Origin: Puniceicoccales bacterium
GTDB lineage: Bacteria > Verrucomicrobiota > Verrucomicrobiia > Opitutales > UBA953
Length of the DNA: 35,970 nucleotides
Reading direction: 5' to 3'
Assembly: GCA_031285745.1 (NCBI GenBank)
Contig: JAITVQ010000159.1
Coordinates: 1-35,970 of the forward strand
Part shown: positions 1-9,677 of the stretch, one piece after another
Layout: every line of letters begins with the position of its first letter
How positions within the stretch are numbered: position 1 is the first letter of the stretch
The notes under the pieces: generated by a model
What the model saw: the letters and a program-made list of their open reading frames with translations, nothing else
Database searches by the model: none
What the model was told of the DNA's origin: nothing
Made by a program: the position numbers and the translations under genes

Positions 1-302
1 AGTTGCATTGGTGCTTTTTCCTTTTGCGACAGGGACTCTGCAGTTGTGAATAAGTGTTTTGTGGGCGCTGAAAGAGGCAGATTATCAAACATAAAGAACA
101 CTGGAGAGGACCAAGGGCAATAGGTCAGTATCTTGGCCGCGGGCCGCCATGTAGATTCCAGCATGCTTTGAAGACACGCCCTAGCATTCATCGCTCTCCT
201 AATTATTATAGCGAAATACTCCCTCTTGGCCGTTATACCCTACAAAACAGTGTTAAGAATACCCAAGGCCTCGTGTCCATTCGTTGCCCTAACTTACCAT
301 CG

Positions 303-1259
303 TTACTCCTCTGATGCGCGGTATTTTTCGTAGGCCTTGATGATTCTGGCAACCAACGGATGACGAACCACGTCCTCTGCGCCAAACTGGAAAATCTCCA
401 CTCCTGGGACCTTGTGCAAGACATCCATCGCTTCCCGCAATCCTGATCTTTTCGAGCGCGGCAAGTCAACCTGAGTAATGTCCCCGGTGATGACCATGCG
501 GCTGTTTTCACCAAGCCGGGTCAGAAACATCATCATTTGTTCGCTGGTGGTATTCTGCGCTTCATCCAGCACAATGAATGCATCTGCCAGCGTGCGACCG
601 CGCATGTAAGCCAAGGGAGCGATTTCGATGATATTTTTCTCCATCAATTTATTTGTCTCGTCGCGCCCCAGCATGGTGTAAAGCGCATCGTAGAGAGGAA
701 TCAGGTAGGGAAGAATCTTCTCCTTCAAATCGCCGGGAAGATAACCCAACGCCTCCCCCGCTTCCACCGCCGGGCGTGTCAGGACAATACGTTGCACCCG
801 ATGCTCCATGAGTGCAAGAATGGCCGAGGCCATTGCGAGAAACGTTTTTCCGGTCCCAGCCGGGCCGATCCCAAAAACAATCGGGTTCGCCAGGATGGAT
901 TCCAGATAGGTCCGTTGATTGACGGTCTTTGGCACCACTGTGCACCGTTTGAGCGGCAGCACCATGGGTTTGTCAAAAAGCAGTTCCCATCGTCCGGCAT
1001 CGCCGGCGACAACCCCGGCCAAAATGGCGTCAAAGTCCGCTTCGCCGACCTTGGCTCCCTGTTTGTGTGCCTTGTCGATGATGGAGAAGAATTGCTCGCC
1101 CTTGGCAATGGCACCCTTGGTGCCCGACATGTTAAGCCAACCCTCCCGGGTGATGAGTTTGAGTTTTAGCGCTTTTTCCGCTTCGTGGAGCTTGGTGGTA
1201 TTGCCACAGTAGAGCTGGGAAAGATGTTTTGCGCTGGGAAAATGAAGAGTGTGTTCCAT
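303..1259 (-). CDS. PhoH family ATPase
   Basis: 318-aa ORF with Walker A GPAGTGKT, LTRPAVEAGEALGYLPGD, VLDEAQNTT and MVITGDITQVDLP motifs typical of PhoH-like proteins. Confidence 0.95.
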   Translation of the reverse strand: MEHTLHFPSAKHLSQLYCGNTTKLHEAEKALKLKLITREGWLNMSGTKGAIAKGEQFFSIIDKAHKQGAKVGEADFDAILAGVVAGDAGRWELLFDKPMVLPLKRCTVVPKTVNQRTYLESILANPIVFGIGPAGTGKTFLAMASAILALMEHRVQRIVLTRPAVEAGEALGYLPGDLKEKILPYLIPLYDALYTMLGRDETNKLMEKNIIEIAPLAYMRGRTLADAFIVLDEAQNTTSEQMMMFLTRLGENSRMVITGDITQVDLPRSKRSGLREAMDVLHKVPGVEIFQFGAEDVVRHPLVARIIKAYEKYRASEE

Positions 1260-1358
1260 GAAAAATGATGGTTGAAGAGATCAAGAGTTACGACACCCCG
1301 GAGAAAAACGCCCTGTGTTTCCCGACAATGCCGATAGAGAGAAAATCAAAAGCACAGG

Positions 1359-1844
1359 CTATCTCGGACAAAATTGCCGCAAACGCTCCCACATGGAATC
1401 CAATGATTCGACGAGTACCCGGGTATCGCCGAGCACCGGCATGAAATTGCAATCACCGTTCCAACGAGGCACAATATGCGCATGCAGATGCTTGGGGATA
1501 CCCGCCCCAGCTGCAGACCCAAAATTAAAGCCTACGTTGAAACCATCGGGCTTAAGCGCTTGGGTCAGGATATCCTGCCCTAGCACGATCAAATCCATCA
1601 GCCCCGCCCTTTCCTCGGAGTTCAGCAATGCCAATTCAGCCACCGCACGATACGGAATGGCCAGTAGATGACCCGCATTGTAGGGAAACTTGTTTAATAC
1701 CAGATATCCGGTCTTTCCACGGTAAAGCAGGTGGACGCTTTTTTCGTCCGATGTCTTGGGAATATCCTCAAAAACCGAGGCTCCGCCTTGTGGCTTGGGT
1801 GCTTCGATATACTGCATCCGCCAATAAGAATGAAGATGATTCAT
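1359..1844 (-). CDS. HIT family hydrolase (Ap4A phosphorylase-like)
   Basis: 161-aa ORF with NAGHLLAIPYR and the histidine triad signature HLHAHIVPRW. Confidence 0.93.
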   Translation of the reverse strand: MNHLHSYWRMQYIEAPKPQGGASVFEDIPKTSDEKSVHLLYRGKTGYLVLNKFPYNAGHLLAIPYRAVAELALLNSEERAGLMDLIVLGQDILTQALKPDGFNVGFNFGSAAGAGIPKHLHAHIVPRWNGDCNFMPVLGDTRVLVESLDSMWERLRQFCPR

Positions 1845-1907
1845 CGTCGTATATTTCCTGTTCGCCGCCGGACAGACCTCTTGAGAAACACTACCCTGCC
1901 CTAAAGT

Positions 1908-2906
1908 TCAGGAAGCGTATCCCTTCGGGTGCGTACTGTGCCAACGCCAGGCGGTTTCGATAATGGACTCCACGGTATCAAACTGGGGCTTCCAGCCAAG
2001 AAACTCACGGGCCTTGGTGGCATCGGCGCAAAGTTCGGGCGGATCACCCGCGCGACGAGGGCCATACTCGACCGGGACTTTTTTCCCGGAAACTTTTTCC
2101 ACGGCCTTGATGATTTCCAGTACGCTATAGGGACGCCCCGTACCGAGGTTGAAGTGTAATTGAGTCCCCGGTTTATCGAGCTTGTTGAACGAGGCAATGT
2201 GAGCCCTGGCAAGGTCGTCCACGTGAACATAGTCACGCAGGCAGGTACCGTCGGGTGTCGGGTAGTCGGTGCCAAAGACCTTGATGGTTGGCGCCAGTCC
2301 CAGTGCAGCCCGGATGACATTCGGGATAAGATGCGTCTCAGGAAAATGGTCTTCGCCGATAGTGCCATCCACGGCATCGCCGCAGGCATTGAAGTAACGA
2401 AACACCGCAAAGCTCAATCCATGCGCCACCGCCAGCGAAGCCAGCAAATTCTCGCAATCCAGTTTCGTCTGCCCATAGGGGTTGATCGGCATCTTGGTGA
2501 CATCCTCGGTAATCGGCATCTTGTCCGGCATTCCGAAAACCGCCGCCGTCGAGGAAAAGACGAACTTCTTCACGTTCTCTTCCAGCATGGTTTCCAGCAG
2601 CCGCAAGGTGGCCACCACATTGTTCTTATAATACTTGAGCGGATCGGTCACGGATTCACCGACATTAATGAACGCCGCAAAATGCATGACCAAGTCGATC
2701 TTTTCCTTGCGCAATACCTGGCGAACAAACGGCTGATCAGCCAAGTCGCCCTGATAAAAAGGTATCTCCGGGGCAACCGCCTGACGATGGCCATAGATCA
2801 GGCTATCCAGGACAACAGGACGATGACCTGCCGCCACAATCTGCCGGACGCAGTGACTGCCGATATATCCGGCTCCACCAACAACAAGAATATTCATAAA
2901 TGCCAT
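1908..2906 (-). CDS. galE: UDP-glucose 4-epimerase
   Basis: N-terminal ILVVGGAGYIGSH Rossmann motif, YGQTK catalytic Y-x-x-x-K, LRDYVHVDDLA, LNLGTGRPYSVLE. Confidence 0.95.
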   Translation of the reverse strand: MAFMNILVVGGAGYIGSHCVRQIVAAGHRPVVLDSLIYGHRQAVAPEIPFYQGDLADQPFVRQVLRKEKIDLVMHFAAFINVGESVTDPLKYYKNNVVATLRLLETMLEENVKKFVFSSTAAVFGMPDKMPITEDVTKMPINPYGQTKLDCENLLASLAVAHGLSFAVFRYFNACGDAVDGTIGEDHFPETHLIPNVIRAALGLAPTIKVFGTDYPTPDGTCLRDYVHVDDLARAHIASFNKLDKPGTQLHFNLGTGRPYSVLEIIKAVEKVSGKKVPVEYGPRRAGDPPELCADATKAREFLGWKPQFDTVESIIETAWRWHSTHPKGYAS

Positions 2907-2964
2907 TCAGCCAGAAAATCGCGCAGGGAAAAGAAGATTTTTACGACCGAGCACGATGGCTGTT

Positions 2965-4275
2965 TTATTTCTTGGCCGGACTTCGGCCTGATTTTTTCAA
3001 CAAATATTGTTCTGCCCTGAGTATTTCGCTGTTTTGTCCTGCCAAGACTTCCTTGGAAACCGGCTCGATAACTTCGTCAGGGGAAATCCCGTTAAACTCG
3101 ATAGGTTTTCCATTCTCCTGACGACTGCGGGTAGAAAACCGTACCGTGGCAATGCCGCTGGGAAAACGCCAGTCGCGTTTGGACGAGGATGATCCTGCCG
3201 TGGTTGAGCCAAAGAGACGGGCATTGGCCATGTTGCGCAGATCCCGGGCATAAGTTTCCCCCGCTGAGATGCAGCCCGCATCAATAATCACGGCAACTGG
3301 TTTTCTATTTCCCTTAAAAACAGTCTGCAAATCCTGCCCGTATCCCCCGCCGCCATTGCCGCGCAAATCCACGATCCAGCCATAGGCATCGGGAAACTTC
3401 TTCAGCGCAGCCTGAATCCCTGCCGTGGTTTGCTCTCCCTGTATCCGCCGCAGATAAATATAACCCACACCACTTGGCAGGAGGGAGTAAAAGGAACTCC
3501 CCTCGCCTCGCTCGAGATTTTTGGGCATATTGTAGGTTTTCACCCACCCTCGGGACGGACTGTCATTCTTCAAGACAAGCTGGACCTCCTTGCCATCGGA
3601 CACATACACAATTTTGTATGGGTCGATTTTATCCGACATCAACGGCATGCGATAGGCCAATATCCGGGCACGTTGGGGGCTGGAAAAAGGCCCACCAGCC
3701 TTCCAAAGTGCATCCGATTGCGCCTCCAACACAGTTCTCGCAGGTTTTCCGTTGATACTGCGAATAAGCATTCCGGGATGCAAAACTGCAGTTGCGCCTT
3801 GAGGAGAGGCCGCCATTACCATCACGCCATTATCCTGGGCTGGCATAAAGGCAACGGGCAGGCAAAATTTGTCAGGCGGATTGGGCAATGAGACCTTGGT
3901 TTCCTGAATACCCATGTGGGCGTCCCGGAGGCAATCAAGGGCATCACTGACAATCCCCATGAACTCACTGTCACTCTTGCATGCATCAACCCGTTTGGCC
4001 AATTCACGCTTGGTTTTGTTCCAATCCGTCCGGATGCTTTTCAATTCAAAAAACGGATATTCCTTGTCGATGGTCTGGACAAAGACCCGCCAGTCTTTGT
4101 CGTATTCGGCAGCAACCAAGGAATTCGTCAGGAACACTCCAGCGAAAAGCAAAAGTACCAAACACAAATTTCTTCTGAATCTAGCAAAGTAGAAGAACCT
4201 GTGGGCAAGAAGGGGTGCTTGTTTTTCCTGTAGCATAAGGAAGAAAGAAGGGTCCATGCACATTAACTTTGTCAA
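2965..4275 (-). CDS. S41 family (C-terminal processing-like) peptidase, secreted
   Basis: Hydrophobic N-terminal segment, PDZ-like MLIRSINGKPARTVLE, IVDLRGNGGG, and GCISAGETYARDL (Ser nucleophile context). Exact start uncertain (several Met upstream of the signal segment). Confidence 0.85.
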   Translation of the reverse strand: MTKLMCMDPSFFLMLQEKQAPLLAHRFFYFARFRRNLCLVLLLFAGVFLTNSLVAAEYDKDWRVFVQTIDKEYPFFELKSIRTDWNKTKRELAKRVDACKSDSEFMGIVSDALDCLRDAHMGIQETKVSLPNPPDKFCLPVAFMPAQDNGVMVMAASPQGATAVLHPGMLIRSINGKPARTVLEAQSDALWKAGGPFSSPQRARILAYRMPLMSDKIDPYKIVYVSDGKEVQLVLKNDSPSRGWVKTYNMPKNLERGEGSSFYSLLPSGVGYIYLRRIQGEQTTAGIQAALKKFPDAYGWIVDLRGNGGGGYGQDLQTVFKGNRKPVAVIIDAGCISAGETYARDLRNMANARLFGSTTAGSSSSKRDWRFPSGIATVRFSTRSRQENGKPIEFNGISPDEVIEPVSKEVLAGQNSEILRAEQYLLKKSGRSPAKK

Positions 4276-4386
4276 ACAAAGTATCTTTGCAATATAAATT
4301 ACAAGAGTTGTTAAACACCATCTGTCTAACAGACAAATTGGGAACCTACTACCGGGTTTCGTGCCTTCTTCGCTTCCTTGGTCACT

Positions 4387-4890
4387 TCAATTCCTGTCGA
4401 GACCTAGATCTATCTTTTCTAAATCTTCCTTTGTCCGAGGGTATATTCCTGCCAAAGATAATTTATCTGGAGAATATACCGTTATCATTATGCAATATGC
4501 CGCTACCTCCTTGTCTATTTGAGAGAAATTTGGAATAAGTGTTTTTCCAAACATCCTGATAACTATATCATTTTCTTTTGTGTAGATATAGAAGCGTTCA
4601 GGGTTCTCAATAGGCCACCCAGTATGCCGCAGTGATTCGGCAAAAGAAACTGTCCCTTTTGAATCTGCATAACAAACATCTTTGGAAGATTCATAAGGAA
4701 AATACGTCGCCCCAACAGGATTTACTATCCAATGATAAAAACGCTTTGGCTTCTCCCTGATGATACAAAAATTGCTTACAGGAGAACTTGTTTGTGAATT
4801 TTCAACGGAAATCTCTATCGAAGAATTTGTGCAAGAGGGCAACGCAGCAAGAAATAAGGCCAATATGGCAAAAACTGCTACAATTTTCAT
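4387..4890 (-). CDS. putative lipoprotein of unknown function
   Basis: Start chosen at the internal ATG (4888-4890) giving MKIVAVFAILALFLAALPSC, a signal peptide with lipobox-like LPSC; the ORF track start at 4974 would add 28 aa before the signal peptide. Confidence 0.6.
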   Translation of the reverse strand: MKIVAVFAILALFLAALPSCTNSSIEISVENSQTSSPVSNFCIIREKPKRFYHWIVNPVGATYFPYESSKDVCYADSKGTVSFAESLRHTGWPIENPERFYIYTKENDIVIRMFGKTLIPNFSQIDKEVAAYCIMITVYSPDKLSLAGIYPRTKEDLEKIDLGLDRN

Positions 4891-5111
4891 TTTTGAATTC
4901 CAAAATCGTTTTGGAACCAAAGTCCCTTGCAGAGGGGGTATAGAAGAAAAGTCTTTGTTACTCCTGAGTCGCATGGAGCAATAGTAACATTCTCAAACGA
5001 AAGAGCCTAATTGATAATATCAATGGTGTAATATCTAAATTATCAATAGAAGCTCCAATCTCGGAATGATCCTTATATGGATCATCCGAGGAATCTTCCC
5101 ATTAAATTTCC

Positions 5112-5411
5112 TTAATTCGAATCCGTTTCCTCACTTGTATCACATTCTTGATATTCACATTCAATTCCTCCCGTCATTTTCGCCACAAGATTGTATAAGA
5201 TCGCGCCGATAAAACCAGCAATTCCGCCTCCCACCAAACTCATCACCGGAACAACGATTATGGTCCTAAGCCAGTTCTCGTCAACTTTTCCTCCGATCAT
5301 GGGAACAAGGGTCACATTCAAAAAAATCATAATCAAAGAACCCAACAAATAGATAAAGGCACACACCAAGCATGCTTGCACAGGATTGATATAGGATATC
5401 CTGATTTTCAT
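5112..5411 (-). CDS. small membrane protein (possibly DUF3566-like)
   Basis: 99 aa, two hydrophobic segments, conserved-looking IGAILYNLVAKMTGGIE; family name is recalled, not searched. Confidence 0.6.
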   Translation of the reverse strand: MKIRISYINPVQACLVCAFIYLLGSLIMIFLNVTLVPMIGGKVDENWLRTIIVVPVMSLVGGGIAGFIGAILYNLVAKMTGGIECEYQECDTSEETDSN

Positions 5412-5522
5412 GATGATAAGTTTTATTCACCGCTTAATCGTTGGCAATTCTAAAATGTCCGGACGGGACACAACACTTCGCCTTGACTTCAACAGCAGCA
5501 CTATCATGAAATAACAATCTGC

Positions 5523-5567
5523 ATGACACTGTTGGCTGCATATTCCCGACTTCGACTTCTCCCTTAG
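5523..5567 (+). CDS. putative leucine-rich leader peptide MTLLAAYSRLRLLP upstream of leuA
   Basis: ATG ACA CTG TTG GCT GCA TAT TCC CGA CTT CGA CTT CTC CCT TAG read directly; 5 Leu in 14 residues, about 110 nt before leuA, stop codon lies in a hairpin. Confidence 0.65.
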   Translation: MTLLAAYSRLRLLP

Positions 5568-5575
5568 GGGGAGAA
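5557..5575 (+). promoter_or_regulatory. hairpin at the end of the leader ORF (candidate attenuator element)
   Basis: 7-bp perfect stem TTCTCCC/GGGAGAA with TTAGG loop; second 6-bp stem CCGGTA-GCGAG-TGCCGG at 5588-5604. Confidence 0.5.
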
Positions 5576-5676
5576 TATATATACCATCCGGTAGCGAGTG
5601 CCGGTTAACCCACTTCGCAAATCGTCGAATCCGCCCCGTTTTTTCGGGCCCATCTGAAACCAACTTTCATACTTTC

Positions 5677-7347
5677 ATGCAACGTCAACCTATCACCAAG
5701 TACCGCCCCTTCCCGACCATTGATTTGCCGGATCGGCAGTGGCCCAGCAAGACCATCACAACAGCCCCGATCTGGTGCAGCGTCGATCTGCGCGACGGCA
5801 ACCAAGCGCTCGCCATTCCAATGAATGTCCGGGAAAAGCTCGAAATGTTCAAGCTGCTCGTGGATACCGGATTCAAGGAAATCGAAATCGGATTCCCCTC
5901 GGCCAGCGACACCGAATTTGCCTTCTGCCGGGAACTCATCGAAAACAACCTGATTCCTGACGATGTCTCGGTACAGGTGCTCGTCCAATGCCGGGAGCAT
6001 TTGTTGCTCCGCACCTTTGAAGCCCTGAAAGGCGCGAAGCACCCCATCGTCCACATCTATAACAGCACCTCGCCCTTGCAGCGCCGGGTTACCTTTGGCG
6101 ACGCCACCAAGGAGGACATCAAGCAAATCGCCATTGATGCCACCAAACTGGTGAAATCCCTCCGGCACAATCTGCCGGACATGCGCCTCCAGTACTCGCC
6201 TGAAAGTTTCTCCGACACCGAGATCGATTTCTCCCTCGAAGTCTGCGAGGCAGTCATGGACATATGGGAACCGACCGCCGCCGAGCCGATTATTCTCAAT
6301 CTTCCCGACACCGTCCAATGGTCCACCCCCAATGTCTATGCCGACCAGATCGAATGGTTCTGCCGGCACATGAAGGAGCGGGACAAGGCCATCATCTCCC
6401 TACACACCCACAATGACCGTGGCACCGGCGTTGCCGCCACCGAACTGGGTCTCATGGCCGGAGCCCAGCGCGTCGAGGGCACTCTCTTCGGCAACGGAGA
6501 ACGCACCGGAAACCTGGATATCGTGACCGTCGCCCTCAACATGTATGCCCACGGCGTTGATTCTAAATTGAACTTTGATGACATCGGCGCTGTCCGCCAG
6601 GTATACGAGCGCTGCACGCGCATGACTGTCCACGAACGCCATCCCTATGCAGGCTCGCTCGTCTTCACGGCCTTCTCCGGCTCACATCAGGATGCGATCA
6701 AGAAAGGCATGGACCTCCGTGAAAAGGAGCCGGAAGGTTCCCCGTGGAGAGTCCCCTACCTCACCATCGACCCTCAGGATATCGGCTGTAACTACGAGGC
6801 CATCATCCGCATCAACTCCCAAAGTGGCAAGGGCGGCGTCGCCTACATCCTCGACCGGGAATTCGGCCTTGATTTGCCCAAAGCCATGCACCCGCAAGTG
6901 GGCGATACTATCAACGTCATCGCCGACAAGGCCCAGCGCGATCTCTCGCCCAAGGAAATCCTCGAGCACTTCCGTAAATGTTTCGTCAACATCGAGACTC
7001 CGCTGTCCATTGAGTCCTTTGAAGACCAGGCTGTCGGTGGCACCGACCATACCATCTCCTGCGTTGCCAAGGTGAAATTCAACGATGCCGAGCACATTAT
7101 CCAGGGGCTGGGCAATGGCCCTATCAATGCCTTCGTTAATGCCCTCGAGGCGCAGGGTTGGAAAAACTTCAAAATAAAAGATTATCGCTCGCACGCTGTA
7201 GGCGTCGGCTCCGCCACGGACTCCGCCGCCTATGTCGCCATCGAGCGCGAATCGGACAAGAAGGTCTTCTGGGGATGCGGGATCGATTCAAACATCGAAC
7301 TGGCAGGACTCTATGCGTTCGTCAGTGCGTATAATCGGGCGCAATAA
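5677..7347 (+). CDS. leuA: 2-isopropylmalate synthase (long form)
   Basis: 556 aa; APIWCSVDLRDGNQAL, LHTHNDRGTGVAATELGLMAGAQRVEGTLFGNGERTGN, C-terminal regulatory region GVGSATDSAAYVAI. Confidence 0.96.
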   Translation: MQRQPITKYRPFPTIDLPDRQWPSKTITTAPIWCSVDLRDGNQALAIPMNVREKLEMFKLLVDTGFKEIEIGFPSASDTEFAFCRELIENNLIPDDVSVQVLVQCREHLLLRTFEALKGAKHPIVHIYNSTSPLQRRVTFGDATKEDIKQIAIDATKLVKSLRHNLPDMRLQYSPESFSDTEIDFSLEVCEAVMDIWEPTAAEPIILNLPDTVQWSTPNVYADQIEWFCRHMKERDKAIISLHTHNDRGTGVAATELGLMAGAQRVEGTLFGNGERTGNLDIVTVALNMYAHGVDSKLNFDDIGAVRQVYERCTRMTVHERHPYAGSLVFTAFSGSHQDAIKKGMDLREKEPEGSPWRVPYLTIDPQDIGCNYEAIIRINSQSGKGGVAYILDREFGLDLPKAMHPQVGDTINVIADKAQRDLSPKEILEHFRKCFVNIETPLSIESFEDQAVGGTDHTISCVAKVKFNDAEHIIQGLGNGPINAFVNALEAQGWKNFKIKDYRSHAVGVGSATDSAAYVAIERESDKKVFWGCGIDSNIELAGLYAFVSAYNRAQ

Positions 7348-7378
7348 CCACATCTACCAAAACTTACCCTATCGGGAT

Positions 7379-7411
7379 GAAGCGCAACGGAGCCACGTTG
7401 CGCTTCTTTTT
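7379..7411 (+). terminator. intrinsic terminator of leuA
   Basis: Perfect 11-bp stem GAAGCGCAACG/CGTTGCGCTTC, 6-nt loop, followed by TTTTT. Confidence 0.9.
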
Positions 7412-7999
7412 GCCCCATGCGCCAACAGACGTCTTCAGAATATACCCGGAACTTGATTAGACATCTTCGATGAATAGACAAAGATGATGTATAACTAACA
7501 GGTATATGGCAAATTGGAGGAGTATCGTAGTTGAGTGCCGATCCTTCGAATAATTCTGCTATCTAATCCCCTAACATGTTCTATCATCGTATGTAAAAGG
7601 TTACTTTTCGAACAGAAAAGTTCCCTTCTACATTTTAGAAGAACCTAACGCTAAGCGGGAATCCGCCTTGAAATTATTAGCGAGACACTTTTCAGCCGGA
7701 TAAGTAGGATAAATAATTGTAGGGCGGAACTTTTCCCAAGGAATGTATTCTTTCGAAATATTTGAAGACGTTTTACGCGGTCGATGACTATCTTCGCCCG
7801 GATTTGGACAACACTTTGGCAGCAGAAAAAGGAGTTTTAATTTCTAGAGAGGAACTTTGCGGCTAGAAATGTCATCTCCGCGTTTCGCGGAAATGACCTC
7901 TCAACTGTGCATCCTGCCTTTCGATCCTGCAAAACCTACCTTGCCAACTGCGGATGGAGCTTTTCTTTCTTCAAGAGAGAGATATTGTACTTTCCTATT

Positions 8000-9295
8000 T
8001 TATTGTTTCTTTATCCACTCATACACAGGGTCAACTCCCTTTTTGAAATCCGAAAAGCTTAATTCTATTTTTACATCTGGACTCACTGTATCTACGTTTT
8101 TATTATAGTATTTTATGTATTTTGTAGAATAAAAAACTTTTAAACCTGAACTTGGAAGATCAACTTTCATAACCTCTCCGAAAGAATTCGGTTTACCACT
8201 AGTCTCTTCTCCCACAAGAATAGCGTTTGTTTGAGTCTTGAAATCGATTACATGCAATACAGCGGAAGAATAAGTTGCCCTGCCTATTACAACATATATC
8301 TTGATATGAGGGTTCTTTTTTAAATATTTTGCAAGCTTGGAAATAAAAAGTTGCCCCTGAAGCGAACTCCCTCCCGGATTAAACCTCATATCAAAGATAA
8401 TTTTATTAACAGACTTCTCTTCTAATGTTTTGAATATACGTTTCTCAAATTCGCTGAAGGATGGTAAAATTGCTATATCCTCACTTTCTGCTCCACCCCA
8501 ATGTGCAGCCTTATTATTTCGCCTCTTAGCCTCTATTGCCGTCTCCTTACTCCAACATTTATTATATTGCAAGCAATATATTTTACTCTCAGGGAGATAC
8601 GAATCAACAAAGAGAGCATCTTTATTTTTATAACAAAGAGCTGTTGAATTAACTTGATTATACGATTGTCCATCAAGCTGTTTAATTTCAGCAACACTCA
8701 TCTTATAAATGCGATTATTTCCATCTGAATCAACCAATCCTAATTCTAATTTTTTTTCATTAATAAATCCGAAATACTCAAGAAGTTGAATCGAAGGTAG
8801 AATTTGCGGAACAATTTTTTTCACAGTAGCTGAATTATCCACAGTGATCAACGAAATCAATTTGTTACTAATCGTATCAATCGAAAATCCATTGATCGAT
8901 ACTAACTGTTGTCCCAGAATCTCGTTATTTTCCGAAGTAGTGCCTATAATAAAAACCCCATCACTAAACCAATATAACTGTAATGGAAGTATTTGATTTT
9001 TGTTTATAAATGGACTGAAATCTAATACAGTATGGGAATCACCGGCACTCGCTATTAATTGGCGTAATCTCAGTGCAACCTCCAAATTGGTCAATTTCTT
9101 ACTTTCCAACTTAATTTTACCCAATTCTTCTAGAAAGTAACCTGAAGAGATTATTGCAAAAAAATTGCAATGCTTTCGAGGCAATTCTTTAGCAATAAAG
9201 TCCAAGTCCTCATTCCAATTCACCTTATTAATGTTTTGTGAATAAACTGTATGAGTTAGGAATACACCAACTATTAGCAAAATTGCGTTTTTCAT
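8000..9295 (-). CDS. S41-family-like peptidase, AT-rich gene
   Basis: 431 aa with signal peptide (MKNAILLIVGVFLTHTVYS), GQQLVSINGFSIDTI, IIFDMRFNPGGSS, GRATYSSAVLHVIDF, VGEETSGKPNSFGE. Confidence 0.8.
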   Translation of the reverse strand: MKNAILLIVGVFLTHTVYSQNINKVNWNEDLDFIAKELPRKHCNFFAIISSGYFLEELGKIKLESKKLTNLEVALRLRQLIASAGDSHTVLDFSPFINKNQILPLQLYWFSDGVFIIGTTSENNEILGQQLVSINGFSIDTISNKLISLITVDNSATVKKIVPQILPSIQLLEYFGFINEKKLELGLVDSDGNNRIYKMSVAEIKQLDGQSYNQVNSTALCYKNKDALFVDSYLPESKIYCLQYNKCWSKETAIEAKRRNNKAAHWGGAESEDIAILPSFSEFEKRIFKTLEEKSVNKIIFDMRFNPGGSSLQGQLFISKLAKYLKKNPHIKIYVVIGRATYSSAVLHVIDFKTQTNAILVGEETSGKPNSFGEVMKVDLPSSGLKVFYSTKYIKYYNKNVDTVSPDVKIELSFSDFKKGVDPVYEWIKKQ

Positions 9296-9677
9296 TTTCG
9301 CCAGTGTCTTTAAAGTGATTAAGAGTTCGTTATAAATTGATTTGAAGAGTCCTTGAATATAAGCAAATCAAAAACACCAAGGCAGAGAACCATCTAAGGC
9401 AGCTAATGTGAATAGCCGCCGGTGAAACCGGCCGAAATCAGACTATGATTTCACAGCCCTAAAAGGACTGAACTGCCCCTTATTCAGCTACCTTGAATGC
9501 TACCCTTTATGCCCTAACACATATGATGAAATACTATATTGAGAGAATACATAGAAGTGATGCAGGCACGTTTTCAAAATCACTTTTAAAAAATACATCC
9601 CAGGAATTATCTTAAAAATCACGCCAAGGGTTGCACATGCAGCCAGGAATGCTCACTATTGCACCTCAAAAAGTCAT

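Noticed and set aside
1-302. Left-edge sequence as a gene fragment or RNA gene
   Set aside because: No convincing ORF, cloverleaf or conserved motif recognised; left unannotated.
537-1169. Plus-strand 210-aa ORF opposite phoH-like gene
   Set aside because: Lies fully antisense to a confidently identified PhoH-family CDS with no recognisable motifs.
2160-3020. Plus-strand 286-aa ORF opposite galE
   Set aside because: Antisense shadow ORF over galE; no domain-like sequence or signal.
5483-5507. TTGACT...TATCAT as a sigma-70 promoter for leuA
   Set aside because: Spacer is only 13 bp, too short for a normal -35/-10 pair; may be chance.
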